Under the pieces are notes generated by a model. That model had not been told where the DNA came from. It saw only the letters and a program-made list of their open reading frames with translations, and did not search any database. A DNA stretch of 53,849 nucleotides, taken from assembly GCF_009757775.1 (NCBI RefSeq), contig NZ_RHLK01000021.1, forward strand, positions 1-53,849. Reading direction: 5' to 3'. The DNA is from Paenibacillus lutrae. Lineage in GTDB: Bacteria; Bacillota; Bacilli; Paenibacillales; NBRC-103111. Numbering within the stretch: position 1 is the first letter of the stretch; every line of letters starts with the position of its first letter. This document shows positions 1 to 7,015 of this stretch, piece after piece. The translations under genes and the position numbers were made by a program.

Positions 1-36
1 TTGAAAGCGACCTTCGTTATTGCTCTTACTCAGCAT
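1..36 (-). CDS. IS1182-family transposase, N-terminal 12 codons only
   Basis: The minus-strand ATG at 36-34 begins MLSKSNNEGRFQ, identical to the first 12 residues of the transposase at 53686. The gene runs off the left edge of the window, so nothing can be said about whether it is intact. A hairpin with a T tract (76-122) stands between the host DNA and this start. Confidence 0.8.
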   Translation of the reverse strand, partial: MLSKSNNEGRFQ

Positions 37-75
37 TTTTTACACCTCGGCTCACCGTTTTACTTACTAATTCGA

Positions 76-122
76 TAAAAAAGCCTGTAGACCCTGCTCC
101 TTACGGAACTTTGTCTACAGGC
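76..122 (-). terminator. Intrinsic terminator inside the IS end, facing the transposase
   Basis: On the minus strand a 10-bp perfect stem (GCCTGTAGAC / GTCTACAGGC) with a loop of about 20 nt is followed by six T. It would stop transcripts entering the IS from host DNA before they reach the transposase start. Guarding against read-through from the host is a common feature of insertion sequences. Confidence 0.6.
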
Positions 123-124
123 TG

Positions 125-161
125 AAGCAGGCACCTGTATGGGTGCCTGCTTGTTTATTTT
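125..161 (+). terminator. Hairpin terminator abutting the left IS end
   Basis: An 11-bp stem AAGCAGGCACC / GGTGCCTGCTT with a 6-nt loop is followed on the plus strand by TTGTTTATTTT. The IS sequence begins exactly at the other base of the stem. In the minus direction the T tract is missing and is replaced by the IS, so a formerly bidirectional terminator may have been split by the insertion. Confidence 0.6.
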
Positions 162-340
162 CCAACCTTTACAGTTGGCTGAATTCATCCCTTTCGATGG
201 CTCTATCCAGCACTTTCACTCTTCTTATCCTCTTAAATTGTCATAGAGCGGCCCGCCCATTCATAGAATGACTGTACCTTCTTTTTCTAAGCCGTTTTAT
301 CCGCTTCTGACTAAATATCGTCTTGCAAGGAGGAACATTT

Positions 341-1966
341 GTGTTAACAAGAAATCGAGTGGTTTTGCCCCTGATCATTCTGATAACCGCGGCTCTCGCT
401 TTGTACGTATTCGGGCGGATGGATGACCGCAAAACTCTCCAAGCCGGTTCTTTCCTTACGGCATCCGGCGATGAAGTCAAAGATGCGGAACAGGTGAAAC
501 CTATTCAGCGGTCCGCGGACAGGCAGCTTAGAGCCGTCTGGATTGCAACAGCCTGGAATATCGACTGGCCTTCATCACCCGGACTCAAGAAGGAGAAACA
601 GCAGCAAGAAATGATCTCCCTCTTAGATGAAGCTAAGAATCTGGGCATGAATGCCGTTATTGTACAAGTCAAACCGGGCGCAGATGCCTTATACCCGTCC
701 CAGTATGGGCCCTGGTCGGATGTGCTCACCGGGAAGCAAGGACAATCTCCCGGCTATGATCCGCTCGCTTTTATGGTGGAAGAAGCACACAAACGCAACC
801 TGGAATTCCACGCCTGGTTCAATCCCTACCGGATCGGCTCTGTGAAAGACTCGGACAAGCTGACACGGGATCATCCGGCCCGCCAAAATCCAGGCTGGGT
901 CGCTTCCTATGCGGGGAAACTGTATTTCAACCCCGGAATCCCCGAAGTCCGCAGTTTCGTAACCGCCAGTATCGCAGAAGTCGTCAAGAACTATGATATC
1001 GATGCTGTGCATATGGACGATTATTTCTACCCCTATCCGGAGAAAGGCAAAGACTTCCCGGATGACGCCGCTTATCAGCGCTATGGTAAGTCCGGATATC
1101 CATCCAAACCCGCCTGGCGGCGCGATAACGTCAACAAGCTGGTGCAAGATATTCATGCCGCGATCAAAAAAGAAAAGCCGTACGTAAAATTCGGCATTTC
1201 CCCATTCGGCGTCTGGCGCAACCAGAACATGGATCCTTCCGGTTCCGCCACAACTGCCGGAACGACGAACTATGACACGCTCTTCGCAGATACGAGAGCC
1301 TGGATTAACGCCGGCTGGATTGATTATATCGCTCCACAGCTCTACTGGAGCTTCGGTTATAAGCCGGCCGCCTACGACAAGCTCGCCGATTGGTGGGTCC
1401 AAGAAACGGCGGGCAAGCCCGTGCAGCTTTACATCGGGCACGCTCCTTTCAAAATCGGGTCGGACTCCCCCGATTGGAACAACCCGAGCGAGCTGCCCGA
1501 TCAGCTCCGCTACAATACCGAGCGCGCCGGTCAAATCGGCGGCAGCATCCTGTTCAGCCTTAAGGACATCCGGCGCAATCCGCTCGGATTGAAGACCCGG
1601 CTGAACGAAGAGATCTACGCCAGCCCCGCGCTGGTGCCGCCCATGCCGTGGCTGGACAGCACGCCGCCGGAGCCGCCGGCGGATCTGCAGGCCGCAAGCA
1701 CGGCAGACGGTATCCGGCTCAACTGGCAGGCCGCAGGCAGCGAGGCCGCCTACTTCGCGGTCTACCGTGTGGACGAAGGCGGCGGGGCCCGGCTGCTGGA
1801 CACCGTCCGGAGCACCGGCGGGGAAGCCGCTTCCTACACGGACAAGACTGCGCCCGGGGATCAGACGGTCCGTTATGTCGTGACTGCGCTCGATCGTCTC
1901 CATAACGAGAGCACAACCAGCCGCATCGCGGCGGCTGCCGGCCCGAGCCGAGTGGCCGTCCAGTGA
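341..1966 (+). CDS. Secreted or anchored GHL10 family glycoside hydrolase (YngK-like) with C-terminal fibronectin type III domain
   Basis: This is a 541-aa protein. The start is GTG at 341, seven bases after AAGGAGG (327-333); an in-frame TTG at 323 lies inside the ribosome binding site and is unlikely. Residues about 5-25 are hydrophobic (signal peptide or anchor). Residues about 60-430 match the GHL10 (former DUF187) TIM barrel of B. subtilis YngK, with blocks RAVWIATAWNIDWPS near the start and the pair VHMDDYFYPYP and WFNPYR typical of the family. About 90 C-terminal residues form an Fn3-like module starting at PPEPPADLQA. The likely role is hydrolysis of an extracellular or wall polysaccharide; the substrate is unknown. 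Codon GC rises strongly over the Fn3 part (about 1640-1960). A large minus-strand open frame opposite this gene is a shadow. Confidence 0.85.
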   Translation: MLTRNRVVLPLIILITAALALYVFGRMDDRKTLQAGSFLTASGDEVKDAEQVKPIQRSADRQLRAVWIATAWNIDWPSSPGLKKEKQQQEMISLLDEAKNLGMNAVIVQVKPGADALYPSQYGPWSDVLTGKQGQSPGYDPLAFMVEEAHKRNLEFHAWFNPYRIGSVKDSDKLTRDHPARQNPGWVASYAGKLYFNPGIPEVRSFVTASIAEVVKNYDIDAVHMDDYFYPYPEKGKDFPDDAAYQRYGKSGYPSKPAWRRDNVNKLVQDIHAAIKKEKPYVKFGISPFGVWRNQNMDPSGSATTAGTTNYDTLFADTRAWINAGWIDYIAPQLYWSFGYKPAAYDKLADWWVQETAGKPVQLYIGHAPFKIGSDSPDWNNPSELPDQLRYNTERAGQIGGSILFSLKDIRRNPLGLKTRLNEEIYASPALVPPMPWLDSTPPEPPADLQAASTADGIRLNWQAAGSEAAYFAVYRVDEGGGARLLDTVRSTGGEAASYTDKTAPGDQTVRYVVTALDRLHNESTTSRIAAAAGPSRVAVQ

Positions 1967-2080
1967 ACGGGCGTGAATATTTCAATTCCGCCCAGCCGAT
2001 AGCGTAAGGCTTACCGTATGCTTGTACTGCAAAAGCATCTTCCAGCCTCACAAATTAACCCCTTGGATTCACACACGATG

Positions 2081-2135
2081 AAAAAGCCGGGCGTAACACA
2101 TGTGCTCCAGCAGCACTGTGTTACGCCCGGCTTTT
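2081..2135. terminator. Bidirectional intrinsic terminator
   Basis: AAAAAGCCGGGCGTAACAC pairs with GTGTTACGCCCGGCTTTT across a short loop, with A-rich and T-rich flanks on both sides. It sits between the convergent GHL10 gene and the minus-strand membrane protein gene, so it can serve both. Confidence 0.85.
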
Positions 2136-2195
2136 CCAGGTATTGGTTCATGCCTTAGGCAGCTATTCCAACATTTCTTCTCTTTCTTCTAATCA

Positions 2196-2582
2196 TTACT
2201 GCTCTTCCGCTTTCTCTTCCAGTTTGCTGATAATAAATCTGCGTTCCATAACTTCGAACAAATGGAGCCCAGCCAAGCATATCAACATCGCTAACGGAGC
2301 CCTGAACAGCATGATCCATCCTTCATAATAAAGGAGAACCAGCATGAGGAAGACTGTTCCTATGAGGTATCCCCACGTATTCTTCTTTGGAGGATCAGGT
2401 TCTTTTTCTACCAACTTACTCACGGGTCTGAGATTTATCCCGATCAATAAACCGAGCAGAAATATACTGCTGGTGAACCCATCCATAAACCCGGGTATTA
2501 AGAGCAAATACATCGAATAGATCGCTAGTCCGGTAGTGCCCACGAACAGCAAGTTATGAATCAGACGAAGCTTTAAAGACAT
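2196..2582 (-). CDS. Hypothetical four-TM membrane protein
   Basis: This is a 128-aa protein with about four hydrophobic segments (residues roughly 9-29, 34-50, 70-88, 90-108). The loop contains EKEPDPPKK and the C-terminal tail is charged (EVMERR, KLEEKAEEQ) and probably cytoplasmic. No family is recognised. It is the last of three small membrane-protein genes on the minus strand (3103 to 2196) with gaps of 15 and 20 bases, so they probably form one transcript ended by the hairpin at 2081-2135. The function is unknown; co-transcription suggests a small membrane assembly, which is inference only. Confidence 0.7.
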   Translation of the reverse strand: MSLKLRLIHNLLFVGTTGLAIYSMYLLLIPGFMDGFTSSIFLLGLLIGINLRPVSKLVEKEPDPPKKNTWGYLIGTVFLMLVLLYYEGWIMLFRAPLAMLICLAGLHLFEVMERRFIISKLEEKAEEQ

Positions 2583-2597
2583 AGCCGCCTCCTGAAC

Positions 2598-2903
2598 TCA
2601 AACCCGATTAGAAGCGTTCTGTCTACGAATCACTTTGTTGCAGATTAAGGTAATCAAGGCACCGGCAAGCATAAACAAGGCGATTTCCACAAGCAGTAAA
2701 TAAGGCATAGAGGCGCTGCTATCGAAAGAGACCTGCTGATTAAGAACTTCTACATTCTCATAGGCTCGTGTAACATCGGGCACGTAAGTCAGGGTGAGCA
2801 CCATCCCTTGAATGAGTTGAATCAGGTAATAAACAACGGCAACGACAGCTGAAAATAAACCAAACAAGATTACATTTCTTTTTCTAGTATTCCCCAATGA
2901 CAT
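2598..2903 (-). CDS. Hypothetical two-TM membrane protein
   Basis: This is a 101-aa protein. The ATG at 2903 was chosen because an extension to 3008 would lie within the upstream gene in another frame and is a shadow. GGGGGG lies just upstream of this ATG. It has a positively charged N-terminus (GNTRKRN), one TM at about 10-32, an extracytoplasmic stretch of about 30 residues containing a VSFDSSASMP segment, and a second TM at about 69-92, ending in a basic tail. It is the middle member of the three-gene cluster. Family and function are not recognised. Confidence 0.65.
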   Translation of the reverse strand: MSLGNTRKRNVILFGLFSAVVAVVYYLIQLIQGMVLTLTYVPDVTRAYENVEVLNQQVSFDSSASMPYLLLVEIALFMLAGALITLICNKVIRRQNASNRV

Positions 2904-2923
2904 ATCCCCCCAGATTATAACAA

Positions 2924-3103
2924 TCACTGTGTGCGGATGAAATGAACAATTCCCGTCGTTACTAAAATCACAACCAAAAATACAACAAAACCGATAACAA
3001 ACGGCCACACATAAGAAGAAAAGATACTCCGCTGCTGATTCATTCCGGATTCAATAGCGCTTAGCCTAGCCTTAATGTCTTGCAGTTCCTTATCTACATC
3101 CAT
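2924..3103 (-). CDS. Small tail-anchored membrane protein with short coiled coil
   Basis: This is a 59-aa protein. The start ATG at 3103 lies seven bases after AGGAGG (3116-3111), so the longer frame to 3172 is not used. Residues 1-25 (MDVDKELQDIKARLSAIES) have heptad spacing typical of a short coiled coil. Residues about 32-55 form one strongly hydrophobic helix, followed by a basic end. It is the first gene of the small membrane cluster. The layout resembles the many bacillar small proteins that have a short helix plus a C-terminal anchor; the specific role is unknown. Confidence 0.7.
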   Translation of the reverse strand: MDVDKELQDIKARLSAIESGMNQQRSIFSSYVWPFVIGFVVFLVVILVTTGIVHFIRTQ

Positions 3104-3196
3104 GTACAAACCTCCTGTTAAACATGTCAAGTATACCACAATATGGAATTCCTTACCTACACCAATCTCCATAAAAAAGGCATACCGCCGTACAAC

Positions 3197-3244
3197 AAAA
3201 AGGCCGCCTTAAGGCGTCACGGGACACCTTAAGGCGGCTTTTTA
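3197..3244. terminator. Bidirectional intrinsic terminator
   Basis: Stems GCCGCCTTAAGG and CCTTAAGGCGGC are flanked by AAAAAG and CTTTTTAT. It sits downstream of the DUF1657 gene (minus strand) and isolates it from the small membrane cluster. Confidence 0.85.
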
Positions 3245-3266
3245 TACTGCTCCAGTTAAAGGTGCA

Positions 3267-3473
3267 TCAGAAACCTTTATATTGCGGCTCTTCATTTTCC
3301 AGCTCGTTTACTCTACCCTGAACCTGATCCACGATTTGCTGCGTTTGACTTGCAGCATTGGTGAACAGCGTCTTGGCCTGTTCATTCTGAGTGGACAAAG
3401 CAAACTGCTCCAGGCTTGCCTGGGCACTTTTTAAAGAAGCCACACATGTTTTCACATCGGATGCTACTGTCAT
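3267..3473 (-). CDS. DUF1657 domain protein
   Basis: This is a 68-aa protein. The start ATG at 3473 stands six bases after GGAGGT; the upstream in-frame GTG at 3479 touches the ribosome binding site and is rejected. The whole protein matches the DUF1657 family: an all-helical, Gln/Ala-rich sequence with TVASDVKTCVASLKSAQASL near the start and an acidic end (NELENEEPQYKGF). DUF1657 genes are known from spore formers, often beside spoVAC-AD-AE and a DUF421 gene in spoVA-2mob type operons. Here a DUF421 gene lies divergently 172 bases away but no spoVA genes are present. A sporulation or membrane role is inferred from the family only. Confidence 0.8.
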   Translation of the reverse strand: MTVASDVKTCVASLKSAQASLEQFALSTQNEQAKTLFTNAASQTQQIVDQVQGRVNELENEEPQYKGF

Positions 3474-3645
3474 TTTCACACCTCCGCTCCCTTTTTATCT
3501 ATCCGCAAGGACTACTTTACTATTTACCAATTTCCCGTTAAAACATTCCGGGTCAAAAAAATGTTCCGGTTGTCATAAATTTCCCCACTGTAGCTCAGAA
3601 TAACAACAGAAGGATACAGAAATTATTTTTAGAGGAGGAGTATGG

Positions 3646-4506
3646 ATGGCAGAGGGATTTGAAGTCGCGTTACGCACCTTGATCTCCGTCGTAGTTCTGT
3701 TTATCTTGACCAAACTGCTAGGCAAAAGGCAAGTATCACAGCTCTCCATGTTCGAATATATTACCGGAATCACAATCGGGAGTCTCGCTGCCTATATCTC
3801 ACTGGACCTGCAATCGAATTGGTATTTGGGGCTCATTTCCTTAAGTGTCTGGGTTGCTGTTTCATTCGCCATGGAGTTTTTACAAATCAAAAGCAAAAAA
3901 GTACGTGATTTTGTCGACAGCACAGGAACCGTCCTTATTCAGAACGGGAAAGTCTTGGAGGAGAATCTTAAGAAGGAACGCCTGACCACCGATGAACTTA
4001 TGGAGCAATTACGCAAGAAGAATGCTTTTCGGTTTGCCGATGTAGAATTCGCGATTATGGAACCCAGCGGGGATATCAATATTCTCTTAACCCGGGAAAA
4101 CCAGCCGCTCACAGCCAAACATTTGGGTATTAAAGTCTCACCGGAGGAAGCGCCCCAAACCGTTATCATGGATGGTAAAATGCTCGATGAACCGTTGGCT
4201 GAAATCGGCTTCAGCAGAGGGTGGGTAAACACGGAACTGGAGAAGCTGGGCTTGACCGTTGATAATGTATTCCTGGGTCAAATAGATGCATTCGGCCAAT
4301 TATTTGTCGACATCTATGATGACAAAATTACGGTTCCGGCACCGCAAGAGAAGACCAAGCTGTTTATTTCTTTAAAAAAATGCGAAGCGGACATCACTTC
4401 ATTCGGGCTTTCCACCCGCGACAAATCAGCAAAGCGCATGTATGAACAGTGTTCCCGGGAGCTCACGAAGATGATTAAAGAACTGGAACCTGTCCTCAAA
4501 AGATAA
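3646..4506 (+). CDS. DUF421 / YetF-like membrane protein
   Basis: This is a 286-aa protein, with GAGGAGG seven bases before ATG 3646. Three TM helices lie in residues about 8-25, 38-55 and 62-80. Then follows the soluble DUF421 core with FADVEFAIMEPSGDINIL and the GWVNTELEKLGL block that marks the family, and a basic C-terminal helix. The length agrees with B. subtilis YetF-type proteins (220-290 aa). Family members are found in spore formers, some encoded with spoVA genes and affecting spore properties. The divergent partner is DUF1657. The membrane location is seen; the biochemical activity is unknown. A terminator follows at 4523-4556. Confidence 0.85.
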   Translation: MAEGFEVALRTLISVVVLFILTKLLGKRQVSQLSMFEYITGITIGSLAAYISLDLQSNWYLGLISLSVWVAVSFAMEFLQIKSKKVRDFVDSTGTVLIQNGKVLEENLKKERLTTDELMEQLRKKNAFRFADVEFAIMEPSGDINILLTRENQPLTAKHLGIKVSPEEAPQTVIMDGKMLDEPLAEIGFSRGWVNTELEKLGLTVDNVFLGQIDAFGQLFVDIYDDKITVPAPQEKTKLFISLKKCEADITSFGLSTRDKSAKRMYEQCSRELTKMIKELEPVLKR

Positions 4507-4522
4507 TAGGAAAACCCGCCAT

Positions 4523-4556
4523 ACTCCCTCTTGCAACTTGATCAAAGGGAGTTTTT
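4523..4556 (+). terminator. Intrinsic terminator after DUF421 gene
   Basis: ACTCCCTC pairs imperfectly with AAAGGGAGT, followed by TTTTTGTG, 17 bases after the stop codon. It separates the DUF421 gene from the next plus-strand gene. Confidence 0.6.
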
Positions 4557-4619
4557 GTGCATGTTTTGGGTTGTCCGTCATATAAATCAGAACATGCCCT
4601 TAACGAGGAGCGGTCTGAT

Positions 4620-5231
4620 ATGATATCTGCCAGGAAATTCTCAGCCATAGTAATAGGAAGCTTGTTTCTTGCTGCGGGGATTAATTTTTTCCTAGTCCCT
4701 TTTACCGTGTTGGACGGGGGAATTATTGGCATCTCACTGATTTTCAACTATTTGACCGGCCTTAAAATCGGGATCGGTATTATGCTGTGCAGTGTTCCGG
4801 TATTTATCGTAGCTTGGTTCAGCAGCCGGGCCATCTTCTATAACAGTATAATCGGGCTCATTGTTTCCTCTTTTTTTATCGACTTCCTGGAACCTTATCA
4901 GTATTATTTTTTGTATTATATCGAGCTCAGTTCGTTTTCCAGTGCCATTCTGGGAGGCTTCATGGTGGGGACAGGTCTTGGCATTATGCTGCGGCACGAG
5001 ACAAGTACCGGCGGCACCGACCTGCTGGCTCAGTTTATATCGAAGTATGTGCCTCTCAATGTAGGGTTTATTATTTTCCTGATGGACGGTCTGATTATCG
5101 GAATTGGCGGTCTGCTGCTGTCGGGCGAGATCTTCCTGCACTCCCTGCTTACGATTGTCGCCGGAGGGGTCGCCACCGGACTCTGCACCATGGGAAGAAT
5201 TTCAATCATCCCTATAAATCATAAAGAATAA
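4620..5231 (+). CDS. YitT family membrane protein, short form
   Basis: This is a 203-aa protein. ATG 4620 follows GAGGAG by about ten bases; an upstream start at 4557 lacks a binding site and lies in terminator sequence. It has five to six TM segments. The YitT signature is clear: FLVPFTVLDGGIIGISLI near residues 24-42 and the motif RHETSTGGTDLLAQ near 132-145. B. subtilis YitT-type proteins are usually about 280 aa and end with a cytoplasmic DUF2179 domain. This protein stops after the membrane part, so it is a natural short form or has lost that domain. The substrate is not known. Its 3' end overlaps a small minus-strand gene by 20 bases. Confidence 0.8.
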   Translation: MISARKFSAIVIGSLFLAAGINFFLVPFTVLDGGIIGISLIFNYLTGLKIGIGIMLCSVPVFIVAWFSSRAIFYNSIIGLIVSSFFIDFLEPYQYYFLYYIELSSFSSAILGGFMVGTGLGIMLRHETSTGGTDLLAQFISKYVPLNVGFIIFLMDGLIIGIGGLLLSGEIFLHSLLTIVAGGVATGLCTMGRISIIPINHKE

Positions 5232-5376
5232 GAATAAAGAGACCAAACACAATAGAAGTCAATGCCGAGCGGGCCCTAAACTTCATTTCCTCGCGTTTGA
5301 TCATCGAATTAAGCGTAAGGAGGAAACAAAACATAACTAACATCGCGAATAAAGCCGCGACGATTTCCAAATACAT
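5212..5376 (-). CDS. Probable small two-TM membrane protein, 54 aa
   Basis: This is a 54-codon frame on the minus strand. It starts at ATG 5376 just after GAGGGGGTG (a TTG at 5370 has better spacing, giving 52 aa) and ends at TAG 5212. It translates to two hydrophobic helices (residues about 4-24 and 38-54) around a basic stretch NSMIKREEMKFRAR. This positive-inside hairpin layout, together with the binding site, is what supports a real gene. It fills the space between yitT and the HAD gene, overlapping the yitT end tail-to-tail. No family is recognised. Confidence 0.55.
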   Translation of the reverse strand: MYLEIVAALFAMLVMFCFLLTLNSMIKREEMKFRARSALTSIVFGLFILILYDL

Positions 5377-5416
5377 CACCCCCTCTTTTAATAACCGACA
5401 TGCAGGATCAGTCTCT

Positions 5417-6109
5417 TCAAACTCCTAACATATTCTTAAGATCCCCTAAGCTATAAACTGTATAAGCCGGCTTCGGGTGCTGATCGTAATGAAGTCTGCG
5501 GGGGTTGTACAGGCAGAAATCCATTCCCATCCGCACGGCCCCCGCAAAATCATCATGGATGGAATCCCCCACAAACAGAGCCTCGGAAGCATCCACATCC
5601 AGCCGGTCTAGCGCTTCCTGGAAAATCCGGTTCTCGGGTTTCCAGCTGCCTACCTCATCGGATATAATCAGCGCATCGAAGTAGTCGAAAATCGCTCCGG
5701 CCTGAAGCCTTCTTCTCTGGGCTTCCCCGATCCCGTTCGTAATAATCCCCAATTTAACTTTCCCATGAAGATAAGCCAGAATATCCTCGGCGTGCGGCTC
5801 CAAATGACAGCTGCTGCAGAACAGTTCCCAGTATGTCTCCGTAATTAACTTGGACACGGATGTGTCTTGCTGCATTTGTGTGAATGTATCGGTAAAAGAA
5901 TATTCCAGCACTTCGCGAATGTGATGATTATTCCGGTTCCTATCGGTCCAGTAGCGGAAGTTGATCGGTCTGAATGTATCCCAGAACTCTTCCCAGATTA
6001 AATCATTATGCAGATTGTGGACCGCCAGGGCTTGCTTCATTGAGGCTAATTCACTTAAATCATAATTGAGCAGGGTATTATCGATATCAAATAATATAGC
6101 TTTATACAC
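5417..6109 (-). CDS. HAD superfamily hydrolase, YjjG/YfnB-like phosphatase
   Basis: This is a 230-aa protein with a GTG start at 6109 and AGGAGAGGG eight bases upstream. All HAD motifs are visible: FDIDNTL (nucleophile Asp8, Asp10), IITNGIG (motif II), GSWKPENRIF (Lys of motif III) and GDSIHDD (motif IV). The all-helical cap between residues 15 and 95 fits the subfamily of YjjG and YfnB, which dephosphorylate nucleoside monophosphates. The substrate is inferred from the subfamily only. It appears monocistronic. A 21-bp perfect palindrome lies 78 bases upstream of the start (6187-6207). Confidence 0.85.
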   Translation of the reverse strand: MYKAILFDIDNTLLNYDLSELASMKQALAVHNLHNDLIWEEFWDTFRPINFRYWTDRNRNNHHIREVLEYSFTDTFTQMQQDTSVSKLITETYWELFCSSCHLEPHAEDILAYLHGKVKLGIITNGIGEAQRRRLQAGAIFDYFDALIISDEVGSWKPENRIFQEALDRLDVDASEALFVGDSIHDDFAGAVRMGMDFCLYNPRRLHYDQHPKPAYTVYSLGDLKNMLGV

Positions 6110-6186
6110 GCGGACCCTCTCCTATGCGCTGTAATATGCAATATCTCCGCGATCCCGGTGACCTTGCACCCCGGTTCAGGACATAT

Positions 6187-6207
6187 GAAATGATTATAAA
6201 TCATTTC
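6187..6207. promoter_or_regulatory. Perfect 9-3-9 palindrome, candidate operator
   Basis: GAAATGATT, spacer ATA, then AATCATTTC: 21 bp with no mismatch, AT-rich and without a T tract, so it does not look like a terminator. It is placed 78 bases upstream of the HAD gene start. The size and AT content resemble Fur- or PerR-type operators, but it does not match TGATAATNATTATCA well. Confidence 0.4.
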
Positions 6208-6274
6208 CAGTCCTTAGGGGAAGTTTGCACGGAATATTGAACCTGCTAGTGGAGCAGAACCCGCCTGCAACCGC

Positions 6275-6318
6275 AATAAACAAGCCTCCTGTCTTGTTGT
6301 CCAGGAGACTTGTTTATT
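6275..6318 (-). terminator. Intrinsic terminator overlapping the L,D-transpeptidase stop
   Basis: AATAAACAAG(C/T)CTCCTG pairs with CAGGAG(A)CTTGTTTATT around a loop of about 10 nt. The 3' arm includes the stop codon region of the gene ending at 6314. Confidence 0.65.
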
Positions 6319-7015
6319 CGATAAGGCCCAGCTTCTCATAGACTTTCGGGGAGACCACCCCATCCTCCTGCAGCCCCTGGTCCCGCTGAAATTTTCTCAC
6401 GGCAATCGTTGTGGATGACTGGAACTTCCCGTTGCATACCCCTTTATAATAACCCGCGCTCTGCAGCCGTGTCTGGATAAGCTGGACGTCGGCACCTGCC
6501 AGTCCTTGGGCAAGCCTTCTCGGTTCATGATCCGGGTCCCCGAGCACATGTCCGAATATCACAACCTTCGTCCCTACCGGAATCATTTCGAACAGTTCTT
6601 CCACATCCCGGTTACGCATGCGGATACACCCGTGGCTCAAATGCTGTCCGATCGAATGAGGTTTATTGGTTCCATGAATACCGTAAGCTCCCCACGGCAC
6701 ATTAAGTCCCAGCCATCGCGGCCCGAACGAGGCTCCCCAATCTTTCCCTTTATAAACAATTTTGTATTCTCCCACCGGGGTTGGCGTTTCCAGCTCTCCC
6801 ACGGCAACAGGATACGTTTTGAACGGCCTCTGGTGCATCATTACCACTAACTTATGGCGCTGCGGGTACACCTCGATGGAAAACAATCCTTGATCCGCAA
6901 CGATAGGAATCGTTGGAACCGCGCGAGCTTGGCCCACCAGTCCAGGAACGGTGCTCACCGCCGCCCCCAGTAAAGCTATGCTGAGCAGCAGCTTACAACT
7001 GTGCCGGCTGATCAC
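6314..7015 (-). CDS. Secreted L,D-transpeptidase (YkuD) with C-terminal peptidoglycan-binding domain
   Basis: This is a 233-aa protein. GTG at 7015 overlaps the upstream stop (GTGA), implying translational coupling; a longer frame to 7066 runs inside the upstream gene. There is a signal peptide at residues about 7-32, ending near GQARA. The YkuD domain (about 43-155) has GIHGT (His114) and the catalytic motif SHGCIRM (His128, Cys130). A PG-binding type 1 domain (about 172-232) contains VQLIQTRLQSAGYY and the FQRDQGLQEDGVV repeat. Such enzymes form 3-3 cross-links in peptidoglycan or attach other groups to it. In B. subtilis they act in the spore wall or general wall. The partner gene upstream encodes a secreted protein. 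Confidence 0.88.
   Translation of the reverse strand: MISRHSCKLLLSIALLGAAVSTVPGLVGQARAVPTIPIVADQGLFSIEVYPQRHKLVVMMHQRPFKTYPVAVGELETPTPVGEYKIVYKGKDWGASFGPRWLGLNVPWGAYGIHGTNKPHSIGQHLSHGCIRMRNRDVEELFEMIPVGTKVVIFGHVLGDPDHEPRRLAQGLAGADVQLIQTRLQSAGYYKGVCNGKFQSSTTIAVRKFQRDQGLQEDGVVSPKVYEKLGLIE

Larger units (their letters stand above)
1..126 (-). mobile_element. IS1182-type insertion sequence, 5' end (left copy, partial)
   Basis: Bases 1-126 are the exact reverse complement of 53596-53721 at the other end of the window, apparently without mismatch. The repeat holds the transposase start (minus strand), its leader and a hairpin with 10-bp stems (GCCTGTAGAC / GTCTACAGGC) next to the outer end. Identity stops at base 127, so the IS end lies near 124-126. 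The rest of the element is outside the window. The family is assigned from the transposase N-terminus seen in the longer right copy. Confidence 0.85.

Noticed and set aside
689-1903. 404-codon minus-strand open frame
   Set aside because: It lies fully opposite the GHL10 gene in a GC-rich part; the sequence has no family features and no binding site. A shadow of codon bias.
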